From NCBI GenBank assembly GCA_003194525.1, contig NBIV01000182.1, positions 103,601-167,600 on the forward strand: 64,000 nt of DNA, read 5' to 3'. The DNA comes from Gracilariopsis chorda (taxonomy: Eukaryota > Rhodophyta > Florideophyceae > Gracilariales > Gracilariaceae). A program made the position numbers and the translations under genes. This document shows, one piece after another, positions 22,499 through 34,370 of the stretch. The notes below the pieces were generated by a model, which did no database searches, was not told the origin of the DNA, and was given only the letters and a program-made list of their open reading frames with translations. Positions within the stretch are counted from its first letter, which is position 1; the number at the start of each line of letters is the position of its first letter.

Positions 22499-23019
22499 TC
22501 TTGAAATTTTAGAGCGCATTGAACCCATTGGAACGAATATGTGGGCTCTAGTAGCAGACAAGTTTGTTGCATGGATCACAGCCAACCTCTTTCCATGACG
22601 TGCCAAAGACTCTCTGAAAACCAAATTGGAAAGGAGTTTTAATGCCAAGAAGCGTACTGATGACCATTCCTGCCCGACTGATGTTGGACTTGCAAAGCAT
22701 ATTGCACTAAATATTCAAAGCACAATTGCAGCAAAGCTCCTTGAAGATGACATAAATGCATCTACAAAGTCCAGTGATAATTCTGATGAAAAGAAAAATC
22801 AGACGAAAGGAGGAAGAAGAAACTGTTGGTGCAAGGAAGACGCGTCAGTCTATAGGGCAGGCTGGAGTGCATGGCAATAAATCGAAGACGGAAGAGGCTT
22901 TAGTAAACATTGTAGAGTCGACGAACGAGTTTATGGGAGTTGTTTCCAACTTATTTGTTTCACTGGTGTCTGGTTCTAGTGACCGAGAGGTGATGATCAC
23001 GAACTTGGTCAAGAAGTAA
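22499..23019 (+). pseudogene. DUF6818-like gene, 3' piece split by copy 2
   Basis: Continuing from 10915, the frame reads LEILERIEPIGTNMWALVA and then, after a TGA near 22596, RAKDSLKTKLERSFNAKK, HSCPTDVGLAKHIALNIQ. This fits the DUF6818 pattern of a SANT-like helix set followed by a K-x-T-x-D / CP-x-x-V-x-x-AK motif. Near 22800 the coding passes to a second frame, probably by an indel in an A-rich run. That frame ends at 23017-23019 with RKTRQSIGQAG and SLVSGSSDREVMITNLVKK. The gene therefore carries one nonsense and one frameshift besides the 11.6-kb insertion. Members of this family often accompany transposons, so it may itself be element-derived. Confidence 0.6.
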
Positions 23020-23039
23020 AATATTTAGGAAAGGACAAG

Positions 23040-26000
23040 TAAAACCGGCCTTAGGCTGCAGGCGGCGTTCTGCGCCACGGCGGAAGGTTTGCATAAGATA
23101 TCCACACATATTTTGATTTATGCATAAACTAAACCATGTCAAATTAATGACGCCCATCTACAAAGTCTACAGCTTCTTGTAGAACAGGCGTTTTGATGGT
23201 TACCGGCATTGCATGGAAATCATGCGCATTTCTTGGCGTTTCGTCTTCATTATGAAGCAGTAATACATCATCAGATGTTCTCACACGCGAGAGTCCAAGA
23301 TGGAACAGGCCCGACAAGAAAAGAGTTTGTTCGAACGTCAATTATCATTGTTTTCAGGGTTTGTTTCGTAATAGGTCATGTGGTCCAATTCCATGTACCG
23401 GGAGGGTCGTTTGAAATATTTTTCGAGCAGGGAAGACTTCAGACGTCTAGGCAGTCTTATGTTTCGAATTAAAACCTGTCAATTTTTACGGAGTTGTACG
23501 TTAAGTGCCTGTACAGTACGATTGATTTGAACATGCCTGAACTCAAAGAGGTTACATGCAGCTTCAACTGCGCGCACCACTCTAGCTCTCATGTACACCC
23601 TGATATCATTGTGAAGCATGTCGCTCTGTGCACTTGATTGGCCTTCCGTTCGACTTGATACAACCAAATCCTGTTCTTTGGCACTCTTGAAAGCATACTT
23701 CATCAGATATGCTAAAGCGCTGACACTTTGGGTTCTTTTAACATTCATGTGGGCCTTGTACTTCATTTTAGATCAGGATCTTAAGGAGCCACTTGAAATC
23801 CTCTGTCCTTCTTCTTCGGTAGGTCACTGGGCTTGTGTACTCGTTTATCGTTGTTTCAGCCACAATGTTTTGTCGATCATATCACCCAAATCTGTACCTC
23901 CAGTCAGAAGTATGACCACGGCCATATGGAGAATGTCTGCGCATATTGAATTTCTTCACCAACTTCCGAAGTTTCTGGACCTCAGTCGAGTCACCCAGAG
24001 GCAGTTCGGCTTTGGTCAAAGTTTCAATGATCTCAGGATCTTCAAATAAGTCCCCCTCCAACCAAAGAATAATGTGATGATGTGGAGTATTTTTGTCCTG
24101 GAACTCAAGTTCGGCGGCAATCCCAATGCATTTCAAACCAAAGAGCCCTTCTGAATCATTTTGTAGATCCTTTATGATAGAATTTGCATACTGGTTGTAA
24201 AAGGACGGCTTCTGTCTACCTGCAGAGAAAATGATCCGGTGTTTTCGTTGTCCATACCAAGAATTTTCATCTATTCCCACCATAACTTCATTGTGACTGT
24301 GACAATAAACGTCAAGGAGACCATTAGAGATACCATTGCTTGCAAATCCATTCGTTTTTGTCTCCAGCACACCAAGGAGTTTTTGTGATTACCGGGAAGG
24401 AAGAGTTTACCGGGAGGGCCAAGTTCATCTGTTCCGGTATGGGTTCCAGCCTGCAGCTCCCGTTCTTCAACCATTCTCATCTGTTCTGTTTCCAAGTATC
24501 GAAGTCCCAAGTACTCAATGTTTGTGCTATTACGAAGCAACCATTGCGGAAGAAGAGTACCAGAGTTCAGCAGTACATTATTGGGGTACAGTCGTCGCTT
24601 AGAGTGTTCTGCCCATGTTAGGCTCCTTTGGTCTCGGTTGTTTGCATCCCTTGATTAAATATGTGTTGCTGTATCATGCGGGGCGTAAATCTCGCCATAA
24701 GGGTAGAGCTGTGGTAAAAAACCTTTCTCAGCGTCCATTGAATCAGTGTTCAAAGGCTTGTACTTGACAACTCGACGTCGAAGATTTCCAGTTGACATGT
24801 GATGGGATTCTCCTCCCCCTACCAGCTGGGCAACTGGAGCTTCCGACCTGAACAGTCCACTTAGCTCTACGACGAAAGCTTTCATTGCAAGAGGTCTGCG
24901 TCGGCTGTGTTCTGGTAACGGTCCTGCACCGGAGCTCACCTCGATTCGGGCTTCATGGGAATCTTGATAATTCTGGCCATCTAATTTTCCTGAATAGCGT
25001 CTGGAGAGATGTACAGAGTACAATCGACCGCGTTCGATATCCTGCGAACACTTTTGTCTGGTCTGAACAAATTTGTGTTTCTCTGTCGCACAGTATCTGG
25101 TCTTGGTTGCATGAGGTCGTATACCTCTGGAACTAAGTATCTAATATTCGGGTTAGACACCATTCCTCTCGTGAAAGAAGAAGAGCAATCCCGTGAATTA
25201 GGACTGGGAGGACTTTATGACCACAAATATGTGTAGCACACGCCCTGGCCTGGAACAAAAAGAGACACATTGCCTTGACGTCGAAGAAATGACGGAACTC
25301 CACCCCAAAAGTACTTCATGTCCATGTTTATGGCAACGGTCGCAAATAACATATTTAATTGTGTTAATAGCGTTTGAGAAGCACGCAAGCGATGTATGTC
25401 CTCAAGTTGCGAATAGATATGCAGTCGTCTGAAAAAAACTCCAAGCCATCTGGAGCTTTTATATCCACAGCATGTTCATTCGGTCTCTGCACCAAGCAGA
25501 ACTGCGCCACGATATTTGCACATACGAATACGAAGCAGCCACCCAGAATATTTGAGAGGACACCAAGGTGCTCGATGGCGGTTTGCACGGCACGTCCTAC
25601 AACACGCTGGAAGTGTGCCAGTGATTCGTTGATACTCTGGATATGAAGACCTCAGACGTGCGAGGCCTTGACGAATATTTTCTGCCCTTGAATCCCAGAC
25701 ATATTTTGCTCCATACTGAATGCCTTGGTGAGGTCTCCCAGCTAACCGCATAACCGTCCTCTCTCGTTCCCGTTGCATACCGGAAGAATGATTGGACTTC
25801 AACTGAACCTCTTCAGGGTTATGAGGTTCCATAAAATTTTGTGGAAGCTTGGTTCTAGTTCCTACGTCCACCTGCGCAATCTCATCGGTTATGTCTCGAT
25901 TATGCACGGGCTGTATATTCTGTCTTGGACGACGGCCTGCTCGTGACCGGCATTCACCACGTCATGATGGCGGTCGATGCGGAGAAGAGCTCATGTCGAA

Positions 26001-26410
26001 CTACAGGAACCGGAGAGAGATTGAGAGATTTAGACAATCGACTTTGGTAACAGTTTGCGTTCTTTTCTTCAATTCGTTAGGCGAAATGGGCTTCTCTTCT
26101 TGTGTGCTCCTTGAGCTGCATCAAATAGAGGAAGTATGTTCTCCAGTATGATTGCTTTTCTAAAGTTCATGGCTACAATGAATTCATCATCCATGCCGTG
26201 CAAGTGAACTGGTTGCCACGGAGTGTATTTCGTGGAAAACTTTTTGTATAGTAGAGCACCTTGTTTGTGCTGTGCGCTATTGTTGGCTCTGCGTGGTTTT
26301 CGCTGAGGGTTGCGAACGGTTAACAAAATCCTGATCGTCGCTGTGTAGGCAGCAAGGCAGTCCGCGACTGTGACTTTCTTTCGGCTTGAATGCATCTGAG
26401 CACGTGACAA
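23040..26410 (-). pseudogene. Decayed Helitron Rep protein
   Basis: Reading 26410 down to about 23140, several frames together give the N-terminal half of a Helitron RepHel protein. The Helitron_like_N signature is clear near 24110-24050: LEFQDKNTPHHHIILWLEG, holding the HUH histidines. Farther on, 23766-23479 reads SALAYLMKYAFKSAKEQ, then RVVRAVEAACNLFEFRHV and NRTVQALNVQL. This corresponds to the tyrosine/lysine motif region and the following SxxEAxWRLF-like block of Helitrons. Upstream pieces (25907-25476 and 25023-24655) include HMSTGNLRRRVVKYKPLN. I see no helicase domain, so the element is truncated after Rep. Many stops and shifts make it non-functional. I did not find the expected 3' hairpin and CTRR end. 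Confidence 0.7.
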
Positions 26411-27106
26411 TATGGTGGACGGTTTGGAAGGGTAGAAGGACTCTCGGAGGGTTCTTCCTGATTATGTAGTCTATTATTTTGCTCGCCAGATTTTATGGTG
26501 ATTGTAATTGTAGTGTTGGCTCATATTTTACGTCTGGTTATCTCCTATTTTTTCCTTCACCCAATGACAAACAGTCGCCTAATATTTGACTGAATCAATA
26601 TAGTACGAGGGGTGCTGTGATGCATGGCTCAGTTGTATCTACAAAACTCTTAAACAAATGAGTTTTATCTGTATTGTTTTTGTTTATGAATAATTTGAAC
26701 TCACTGTTTTACCGTATCCAATTGGAAGAAGTCCTGGGCGTTTTTGAAAGTGATATATTTATTATTGTAAGAATCTAGCTATAATTTGCTTTTCTCATAT
26801 TTCTGAGTATGTGTGTAAAGCTAAAAGTCCATTGTTCTAAGTAACGCTATTCAATTTTGTACGACTCTCTTATTCATGGAAGGTTTGACATATATTTATA
26901 CGTAAATGTAGCATAATGAGCGTATAGGGAAGATGATGTTCAGTCCTTACATTCTTTAATATTGAGCTTGTGGTCGCTTATTGAAGGGTGTAATACAAGA
27001 GAACATATTGCTTTGTTCTTGCTAAAAAACTGAAGTTTAAAAGTAAGTACTCTCTACTTCTTCTACGAAATTATGTATAATATCTAACCTAGCTCTATTC
27101 TACCTA
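26411..27106. other. A/T-rich intergenic span
   Basis: No coding frame or repeat was recognised. Base composition is much more A/T-rich than in the LTR elements. Confidence 0.5.
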
Positions 27107-27436
27107 ATGCCACGAGGCGAAAGTTCCTCGGAATACTCGTCAGTTCGGTCGGACCATTCAACGGACTCGGTGGTTGCAACAGCTATCGTGGACTTTGAAG
27201 CAAGAGTTACAGAAGAGGAATCGTCATCGGAAACTTCTGCATTTCGGCAGCAGGGTACTGGGAAGCTACCAGTCATACATTGTGAGAAGGCTGCTGCCAA
27301 CCCAACTCCAGACCGTACACGTGGTGGTGAGCCAAGTTATGAACCTCTAACTGAGCGACGTGCCATAAACATCGGATGCCTGGGAACCCAAATCGAAAGG
27401 CGACTCAACAATAAAACAAAAAGCTGCGATTCATAA
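27107..27436 (+). CDS. Small hypothetical Ser/Glu-rich protein
   Basis: A 109-codon frame starts with ATG (MPRGESSSEYSSVRSDHS) and ends at a TAA. The first half is rich in S, E and D and probably unstructured; the second half is basic (ERRLNNKTK). I recognise no domain. It lies upstream of and on the same strand as the copia relic, in the place where that element's 5' LTR or leader could lie, so it may be element-derived or a chance frame. Confidence 0.3.
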   Translation: MPRGESSSEYSSVRSDHSTDSVVATAIVDFEARVTEEESSSETSAFRQQGTGKLPVIHCEKAAANPTPDRTRGGEPSYEPLTERRAINIGCLGTQIERRLNNKTKSCDS

Positions 27437-27824
27437 ATTGCAAAATTTGTAATACTTCGCTCGTCAGCCAACGTTAGCTCGAAGTACATCTAAGAGGGGT
27501 CAAGAAAAAAAAGAACCAACGCCGTGCCAAGTACACTGACAGTGACATCACCTGTCGCTTGTATGACATCAGATTCACAGAAGCACACGACCTGCAAGTG
27601 CATTACAGGAGCCGCCGTCACCGAACCCAGAGAACCCACCTGAGCAGTAAAATGGGTAAATATATATAGGAAATATTCCTTTGTAAACAAAAACGCACTC
27701 ATAAAACAGAAAAAACTAGGATAAAACAAACCTAGGTCACAAACCTATACGAAACGAAAAAGAAAAAAGCAAAGAAAAAAAGAGTGCATTTAGTGTTACC
27801 TTGATTAGATTTCGATACAAAGTT
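27437..27824. other. Leader-like span before the copia gag
   Basis: There is no gene. The last 150 bases before gag are A-rich (runs of AAAAAG). It may contain the leader and remains of a 5' LTR, but I could not find a matching repeat downstream of 32600. Confidence 0.35.
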
Positions 27825-29266
27825 ATGTCATCTCCAGTAACCCGTTCTAAAGAAAACACTGAAGACAGAAATCAGACACAGGAAACCCCATTACCTACCT
27901 CGCCAATGAATATTCGTTTATCCTTTCCCCCTCAAGGCATTAATATGAATATGCCCCAACTCAATCCATCTCCATCAACTCCATCCATGAATACAAGAAG
28001 TCCTTTTGGCCAAGCCCTGGTAATTGTGAATAGCATCCAAAAATCAATGCTAGACGCTATCCGGTCTTACCAGAACGATGTTGTGGATCTTATCAGTGAT
28101 CAACTTATCGAATTCATTCGTGAAGATTATCCTTCCAATCTAATCTTCAGTTCACAATTGGCATCAAATGTGACATTATTTAGTTCTCTTGCACGAGTAA
28201 TTGTTAGCCTTGGTAGCAATCTATCTGCACATACTTCGCAAAGAACATTAATAAAAGTTGCATACATTATTAAGTCCACCCTGGAGGAAAGGAAAATAGT
28301 GGAAAAGTGTATCGATAATGTTCAACGATCTTCTGTTTCAATGGCTTCGTCTAACCCAGCCACGAATTTTAATAAGGAGCATAACATGACTCCTCCGATT
28401 CCTTACAGGCTTGAAAATCCAACTGCCCATAGGGCAACAGCTGATCCTACAATACCTTAGACATTCATCGATATTCCAAAAGTGGCCCATAATATTTCAA
28501 TGCCTTTCAAGGATAAAGAGGCAAACATCTCAGGAGCTTTAGGGGAATAATGGAACGACTATATCATCGAGTAAAAGAGTGCGTTGGAAGACTATATGGT
28601 ACCAGAGCAAAGCACCTTTCTTTTCTGCACTACATCCTCTGGGATAGTGCAAAGAGCTGTTTTTCAACTAATGCCATTTCGACAGCAAGCTCACTAGAAT
28701 CAGCCAATGACAGGATGCAGAATCAGCTCAAATCCTGCGCTGAACAAAGAAAAAGCGAAACTATTCTCTTTAATCTTGGTTTTGAATCATTCGCACCCGG
28801 CTCTACGTCCGAAACTGCTACTTTAAAGAAACTACAAACAGAAATATCCAAACTTGCACCGCAAGGTCCATCTCACTGCCACTCGGAAGGAAACAAAAAA
28901 AGGTATCTTCGAAAAGCAGTAATCGGGAACTCATGGGCCAGTAACCCCATCATGAGACTTGATACCGAGCATCTCTCCTATCAAGAGTTTTATACGCAGC
29001 TCGAAAGCTCGATCCAGTGGGAGAAAGAGGAAACAAACGATCGTAAGACAACAAGCATTTACGGATTGTCCCAAAATTTAAACACACCACAGTTACTCTA
29101 CCAAACGAAGAAGCAGTTTCCACCACCACGCTACGGTAGAAACAAGAACAATTTGAAACCACATCTCAGTACAGGCGTGGGTTTCAAATGTGTTGGAAAA
29201 GGACATATTCGCAGGCATTGTCGCCATCCCAAGGATGTTACCACCATCGCAGCTCGCACAGGTTAG
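27825..29266 (+). pseudogene. Ty1/copia Gag with defective CCHC knuckle
   Basis: ATG at 27825 opens MSSPVTRSKENTEDRNQ, followed by a Pro/Asn-rich stretch and a helical region to 28458. After a stop the reading continues in the frame at 28550-29266. It ends in a basic region and a knuckle GFKCVGKGHIRRHC (about 29179-29220). The spacing is that of CX2CX4HX4C, but the first Cys is replaced by Gly. A Gag ending in a knuckle followed by protease and integrase fits copia order. The frame change and stops show it is inactive. Confidence 0.65.
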
Positions 29267-29639
29267 ATGTACCGGAAGTATAAGTATCCGAATCAGAATC
29301 ATGCTCTGAAACAGGTTTTGTTAGAAATATGTGAACAAGTAGATTAATCTGATACGGACGATACTTACGCTTTCTTCAATTTAGCTGGCGAGGAGACGGA
29401 CCCAATCAGTGCACATGACGAAGAGAACAAATGCGAAGCAAATGATGAAGCCGAAACATTTTTCAATGAACTTGACGCGGACTCATCGTCATTTAGATTG
29501 GATTCTTAGAGAGGAACTCTCATATGCGTACATGTTTGACTAAAATCAGAGACGTTCTAAAAGGTTCAGTGCATAAATTCCAGAAACAGTTCAGACGACG
29601 CTTCAAGTGTTTCCAAGTATCCGAAAACTAAATCAACGC

Positions 29640-30711
29640 TGACACTTCTAATATCTTTAGTGTTGGATGTCTTGACATCGGAGCTGAAAGATCTGTTATT
29701 GGTAGAGCTCAAGCTAAATCATACTGCAGAAAATACAAAATAACAGCGCAGAAAACAAAGTATCGCATTCGCTACGGACTAGAAAACTCAAAACTTCAAA
29801 GCACTGCTCAGATTCCAATATGCAACTGTGTCCCAGATGGCTGAGTTCTCAAGCTTTGTGTTGACATCATAGACTGTGATATACCACCTCTGCTTCGTTT
29901 GGATTTCTTGGATCGTGAACATCTCTACGTAGACAGCACTGGCAACAAATTGGTACGTAAGGACGGCTGGAGCATGCCAGTAACTCGCAAACGCTGTCAT
30001 CGTTATGTCGGGTGGGATAATTATACGGATTACTTAACGAAGTCAGAACTGCGTAAAATGCACCTCCAAGTGTACCACCCAACGGGTGAAAAACTGTTCA
30101 ACTTACTCAAGCGTGCAAAACCTGGTGATGCAAACAAGGAAGCAAAGGATTTAATACAGTAAATAACAAAGGCGTTTCAGACGTGTCAATCATTTACGGC
30201 AAATTCGCAACGATTTCGAGTTTCTTTCCCACAAGAAGTCGTTTTCAATCAGAATCTAGCCATTGATCTGTTTTACATTAACAAGAGACCAGTTTTACAT
30301 GTTGTCGATTTACAGACACATTTCATCCCCGCTCGATTTCTCAAAGGCCAATTGTTGGATGCAGTTTGGAACGCATTTCTAGAGCGCTGGACTACGGTCT
30401 ACACAGGCTATCCAGACTCAATTTGTTGTGACCGAGGTTCAGTATTCACTTCCTTGAAATGGAAAGATCTAATGACTGAAGTTGGAATTGACTTTATTCT
30501 ATACGGCTTAGAGATTCACAAGTATAATGGAGCAGCAGAGCGATATCACGACCTACTTCCTCGCATATTGCATAAAACTCAGTTTGAAACCAACATTAAG
30601 GACGATGAACTGATACTTGCTACAGCAGTGAAGTCCATGAACGACACTATGAAATCAGGAAGTCTTGTTACCTCTCTTCTCTTCTTTCGAGTACTGCCCA
30701 TATTTCCTTGA
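29640..30711 (+). pseudogene. Ty1/copia protease and integrase
   Basis: The protease remnant reads GCLDIGAERSVIG, with D-I-G-A in place of D-[ST]-G-A. Integrase follows: ELRKMHLQVYHPTGEKL (zinc-binding His pair), AFQTCQSF (Cys part), then the catalytic core with LAIDLFYINKRPVLHVVD (first D), SICCDRGSVF (second D) and NGAAERYHDLLPRIL (E). The sequence around the triad is the type seen in fungal and algal copia-like polyproteins. In-frame stops lie between protease and integrase (about 29841) and after the zinc motif (30160-30162). The frame stops at 30709-30711. Confidence 0.75.
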
Positions 30712-31209
30712 ATACATACGAAGCTTCCGGATCAAGATGATGGCATGCAAACTCCTTTTACAGCGCGGTTTGAAAGGGAAATCATCGCCAACAAAATTCG
30801 ACTGAAGCGAGCCCTCTAGTCACGGCTACCAGATGCCATTCGATACGAATATACCCCAGAGAAGCAAGTCTTGATCTATTGAGAGAAAGAACAGACCAGA
30901 ATGACCGGTCCCTTTACGGTCACGAAGATATTAGGCAAACAAGTTTCGTAGAAAAGAAGGAGGGAGAAGTGCAACACAGCGTTTCTCAAGCGAAACCATT
31001 TATTTCTGATCAGCACAATGATCCCCCAAACCCTGAAAAGCGCAACATACCTACTAGCTTTGAGCACTTGCTCAACTACATGCTTTCCAATTTGAAAGGG
31101 GATCAGCTCAACTCAGATAACGTCGAAGTTCATGAACTCAGCCTGTCTCATGTAAAAAGATCTAGCAACCTATATATAACCGAATTATTGGACCCAGAGA
31201 CCCTCTAAT

Positions 31210-32599
31210 AAACTCCAAGAAGTTTTCAGATGCCAAGAAGAAGAAAGTAGAAGGAATTATGAAGAAAGGAACATGAAAAGTAGTTTCGGAAGCCGACCTT
31301 CCCGGAGAAGCAAATTTCATAGGATCTCGTTTCGTACTTGCAATAAAAAACCCAGGAATCAAAGAGAAGGTTCACAAAGCAAGATTAGTAGCTCAAGGTT
31401 TTTCTGACAAAGACCAAAACCATTTAATCCACAATGAGAAAACTGTGAGACATGGTACGATCGGAGTCATTTTGTCAATTGCACCAATGCATAATTAGAT
31501 TATATGGAGCCATGATGTAACCCAAGCGTACATACTAAGTAACCAGAACCTTGCACGTACCCTTTACATCAAACCACCACCGGATATGAACCTTTCAAAT
31601 GATTACGTGCTTCTTCTGATAAAACCACTTTAGGGATTACCTGATGCTACCGATTATTGAAAGATAAATATCATGTCCTACGTCAAGAACGAATTGAAGA
31701 TGATCCCCCTCAAAGGAGATATTTCAGCTTTCTTCAAAAGATCTGAAGGGACACTCACGGGACTTCTTGGGTCGTACGTCGATGATTCGATTATTACAGG
31801 AATGAAAGATTTCATAAAATCGACCAACAAGACCCTGGAAAGATTTGAATCTCGGGATAGAATTCATGACTACCTCAAAGTTGCTGGCATGAAAATTGTA
31901 TCAGGAAGAGGACAGTATGAGATAAATCAGGACGATTATTTGCAGAAGATTGAACCTATGAGTACCCAAGATTCATTTGAGAAATCTCATTCGAAGTGCG
32001 CCCAATTGGCTTGGATTGTTTACTCTAATCTAAATTTTTCATACTTCCTTAACAAAACAGCCCAAGTTACGAAGGAAAGTTTCAATTCTAAGATCGTCAA
32101 CAGAATGAATATGATCATAAAGCAACTGAAATCATGTAACTCAAGACCCCGTTACTGTAAATTACATTAAAATACATTTCACCTATGAGTTTATTCGCAG
32201 GATTCTTTCTCTAACAATGAAGATATGACTTCTCAGCTGGGATGTCAAGTGGTACTTGTGGATATGTACAACCAATGCAACATTAGTCTTTATCAGAGTT
32301 ACAAAAGTCTTCGAGTTCTGAGATTAGTAATATGGGCAAAAGTTTAGGCATTTCCTGACGCATGTAACTAGTTCTATACATTCAAACAAGATCTAGAAAA
32401 AATAATGGAGCAACCTATACCGTTAAGGATGTTTTCCGATTCCAAAAGTCCCTTTGATGTGATGATTGAATTATCTCTGACCGCCAAGAAAAGCTTGTCA
32501 ATAAATATCATGTCCGCTCGTGAGGCATATGATGCCCACGAAATATCCAATGTCGTTCTTCTTAAATCCAAAGACGAACCCGGTAATATTGTTACCTAG
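31210..32599 (+). pseudogene. Ty1/copia reverse transcriptase and RNase H
   Basis: The RVT_2-type reverse transcriptase is readable with several stops: KARLVAQGFSDKDQN, SHDVTQAYILSNQN, LYIKPPPDM, LIKPL followed by a stop then GLPDA, and LLGSYVDDSIITGMK with the catalytic YVDD (about 31770-31800). RNase H follows as RMFSDSKSPFDVMIEL, SINIMSAREAYDAHEIS and a degenerate end motif before the stop at 32597-32599. The gag-PR-INT-RT-RH order (27825-32599) proves a copia and not a gypsy element. The length between 30711 and 31210 holds only broken sequence. No LTR pair was identified. Confidence 0.8.
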
Positions 32600-33323
32600 C
32601 ACATGTTAACGTAGTGTACACGTTAATAGCAGTTAAAAAAAATAATGTCACACAACTGAGCAATGGATATTTGGAGACTATGAAAAGAAGTACTGAACTC
32701 TAACAATACAGATAATTTGTTTGAAGAAAATGAGCGAGTAATAAGCTTTTTTGGATGACATATTGTGAACTCATGCAACCCAAAGTCACCTACGAAAAAT
32801 TTGTAGTATTTTTTAGGTGCCGATTACAGCAAAAAGGTTTCAGGTTTTCAGAGTAATAGCCTCTGTGGATATTCATTAGTCAAGTCTACTATAAATGGCA
32901 AAGACTAGATGGCTTAAATCGTCTAGTCCAGCACCATATTTCACCATCTTTACCATCTTCTCTGTTTCAACTCTACTCTCATCAACATCATCATTAGTAT
33001 ACGTGTAGGAATGGGACTGTAATGGCAGAAAACTAAATGTACACAATTTCGATGTTATGAAGAGTGCAAAACGACATTTTCGCGGTGCTTTACTGTTCAA
33101 AAGAATAACGAAATTTTAAATTGAGAGTAATTCTATTGCTAGTTATTCCAGCCTTTTCTCGCAGCTCCCTGAAGCTCGAAGTCTTTCAAGAGGCGAGCTG
33201 GAGATTGCGAGGCGAAATTCGTGCTGCAAACACTGGGCTTAGTGTTTTTTCGTGTGTGCTCTAGGCCAGTATCTACAGAAGGGTGGTCCAAAGCACTTCC
33301 ACAAACTGAACATGGACTTTCCA
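32600..33323. other. Intergenic span downstream of the copia relic
   Basis: No gene or repeat was recognised. It separates the copia relic from the 3' end of the glycosyltransferase gene. Confidence 0.5.
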
Positions 33324-34370
33324 TCATTTCGAATTTCTATCGAATACGGAGGTATTCCTGCTCTTGCATTTACCGCTCTTGTCATCAATCATCCACAATT
33401 TGTGAGCGATAAATCTTGTCTTTTTGTCATTGGCGCTGCTCCAGTTGTTATGCCATATATAGATATCCTTCTTTTGGCACATGCTGAGTATCTTACCTTT
33501 GGGCAGCTGGTACATCCTAGTGGTGTCATGAAATGAAGCACCGTTAGGATACAAGGACAACGGAAGTGCAAATAATGTCACTAACTTATCCCATCTACAA
33601 ACCCTAACTTCGCCTTCCCGCACACTTTGGAACGGCAAATCTTTACCTGGCCCTGCCACGGTACATGCTATTCGTATGAAAGATTTTTGGTCGTTTATCC
33701 CCTCGTTCTCAAACGCATATTTGAGAAGAGTTTTATAGAATCGCAGTATACGTGGCGACGTCCTCGCAAAATAGAATCCAGAATTTAAGTTTCGCTTTCC
33801 AGAATCCCGAGAGGCGTCGTTTTGAATTGCAATGTCCACGGTATTATTTACGTACTTCAGCAAATGCGAGACGGGGTCTTTGCACCAAATAATATCTAGA
33901 TCAGTGTATATGACATTGATTCCTGCCCGTAGAACTTCTTGAACTACAAGCAGTTTCAACTTAGAAACATAGTTGAAGCCCAAGGAATTGAATTCCGATG
34001 TTTTTCTATTCTCGTATTTATTATATTTTACAAATCTTGATATTTGGGGTATGTTTTCATCCTTCAAGGCTTTACTTGTTTTCATATCAAGTGGAAACAC
34101 AACTACTTCATGGGGTGTGGAGCGCTTGATAGTACATCTTAAATTTCTCAGAAAATCCATGTAATTGAACGTTGCAGCGGTGACAATAACGGTTGCTCCA
34201 CTTCCTGCAGAGGGTATTGAATTTTGTACGAGCACGTTCTTGTCGCTTTCCGACAAAATGCCATTATTCTTGGCGGGTAAAATGCGGTAAACTGACCCGG
34301 ATAAAGAAAGAGCGCACAGAAAGGCGCAGAAAATTGAAAGATGGGAGAACTTTATATGGGACTCACGCAT
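33324..34370 (-). CDS. Type II membrane nucleotide-diphospho-sugar transferase (PF03407-like)
   Basis: An intact single-exon gene of 348 codons, ATG at 34370 (MRESHIKFSH). Residues 8-27 form a hydrophobic signal anchor, giving a Golgi-type type II topology. The catalytic domain shows the family pattern VSKLKLLVVQEVLRAG (135-150), then NVIYTDLDIIWCKDP with the metal/sugar-nucleotide binding D157-L-D159, and LNSGFYFARTSPRILRFY (195-212). PF03407 enzymes include plant arabinosyl- and xylosyl-transferases acting on wall polymers or extensins. The donor and acceptor cannot be told from the sequence. The length is normal for the family and no stop or shift is seen. It is surrounded by transposons and has no obvious partner closer than the methyltransferase at 38952-39720. 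Confidence 0.82.
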   Translation of the reverse strand: MRESHIKFSHLSIFCAFLCALSLSGSVYRILPAKNNGILSESDKNVLVQNSIPSAGSGATVIVTAATFNYMDFLRNLRCTIKRSTPHEVVVFPLDMKTSKALKDENIPQISRFVKYNKYENRKTSEFNSLGFNYVSKLKLLVVQEVLRAGINVIYTDLDIIWCKDPVSHLLKYVNNTVDIAIQNDASRDSGKRNLNSGFYFARTSPRILRFYKTLLKYAFENEGINDQKSFIRIACTVAGPGKDLPFQSVREGEVRVCRWDKLVTLFALPLSLYPNGASFHDTTRMYQLPKGKILSMCQKKDIYIWHNNWSSANDKKTRFIAHKLWMIDDKSGKCKSRNTSVFDRNSK

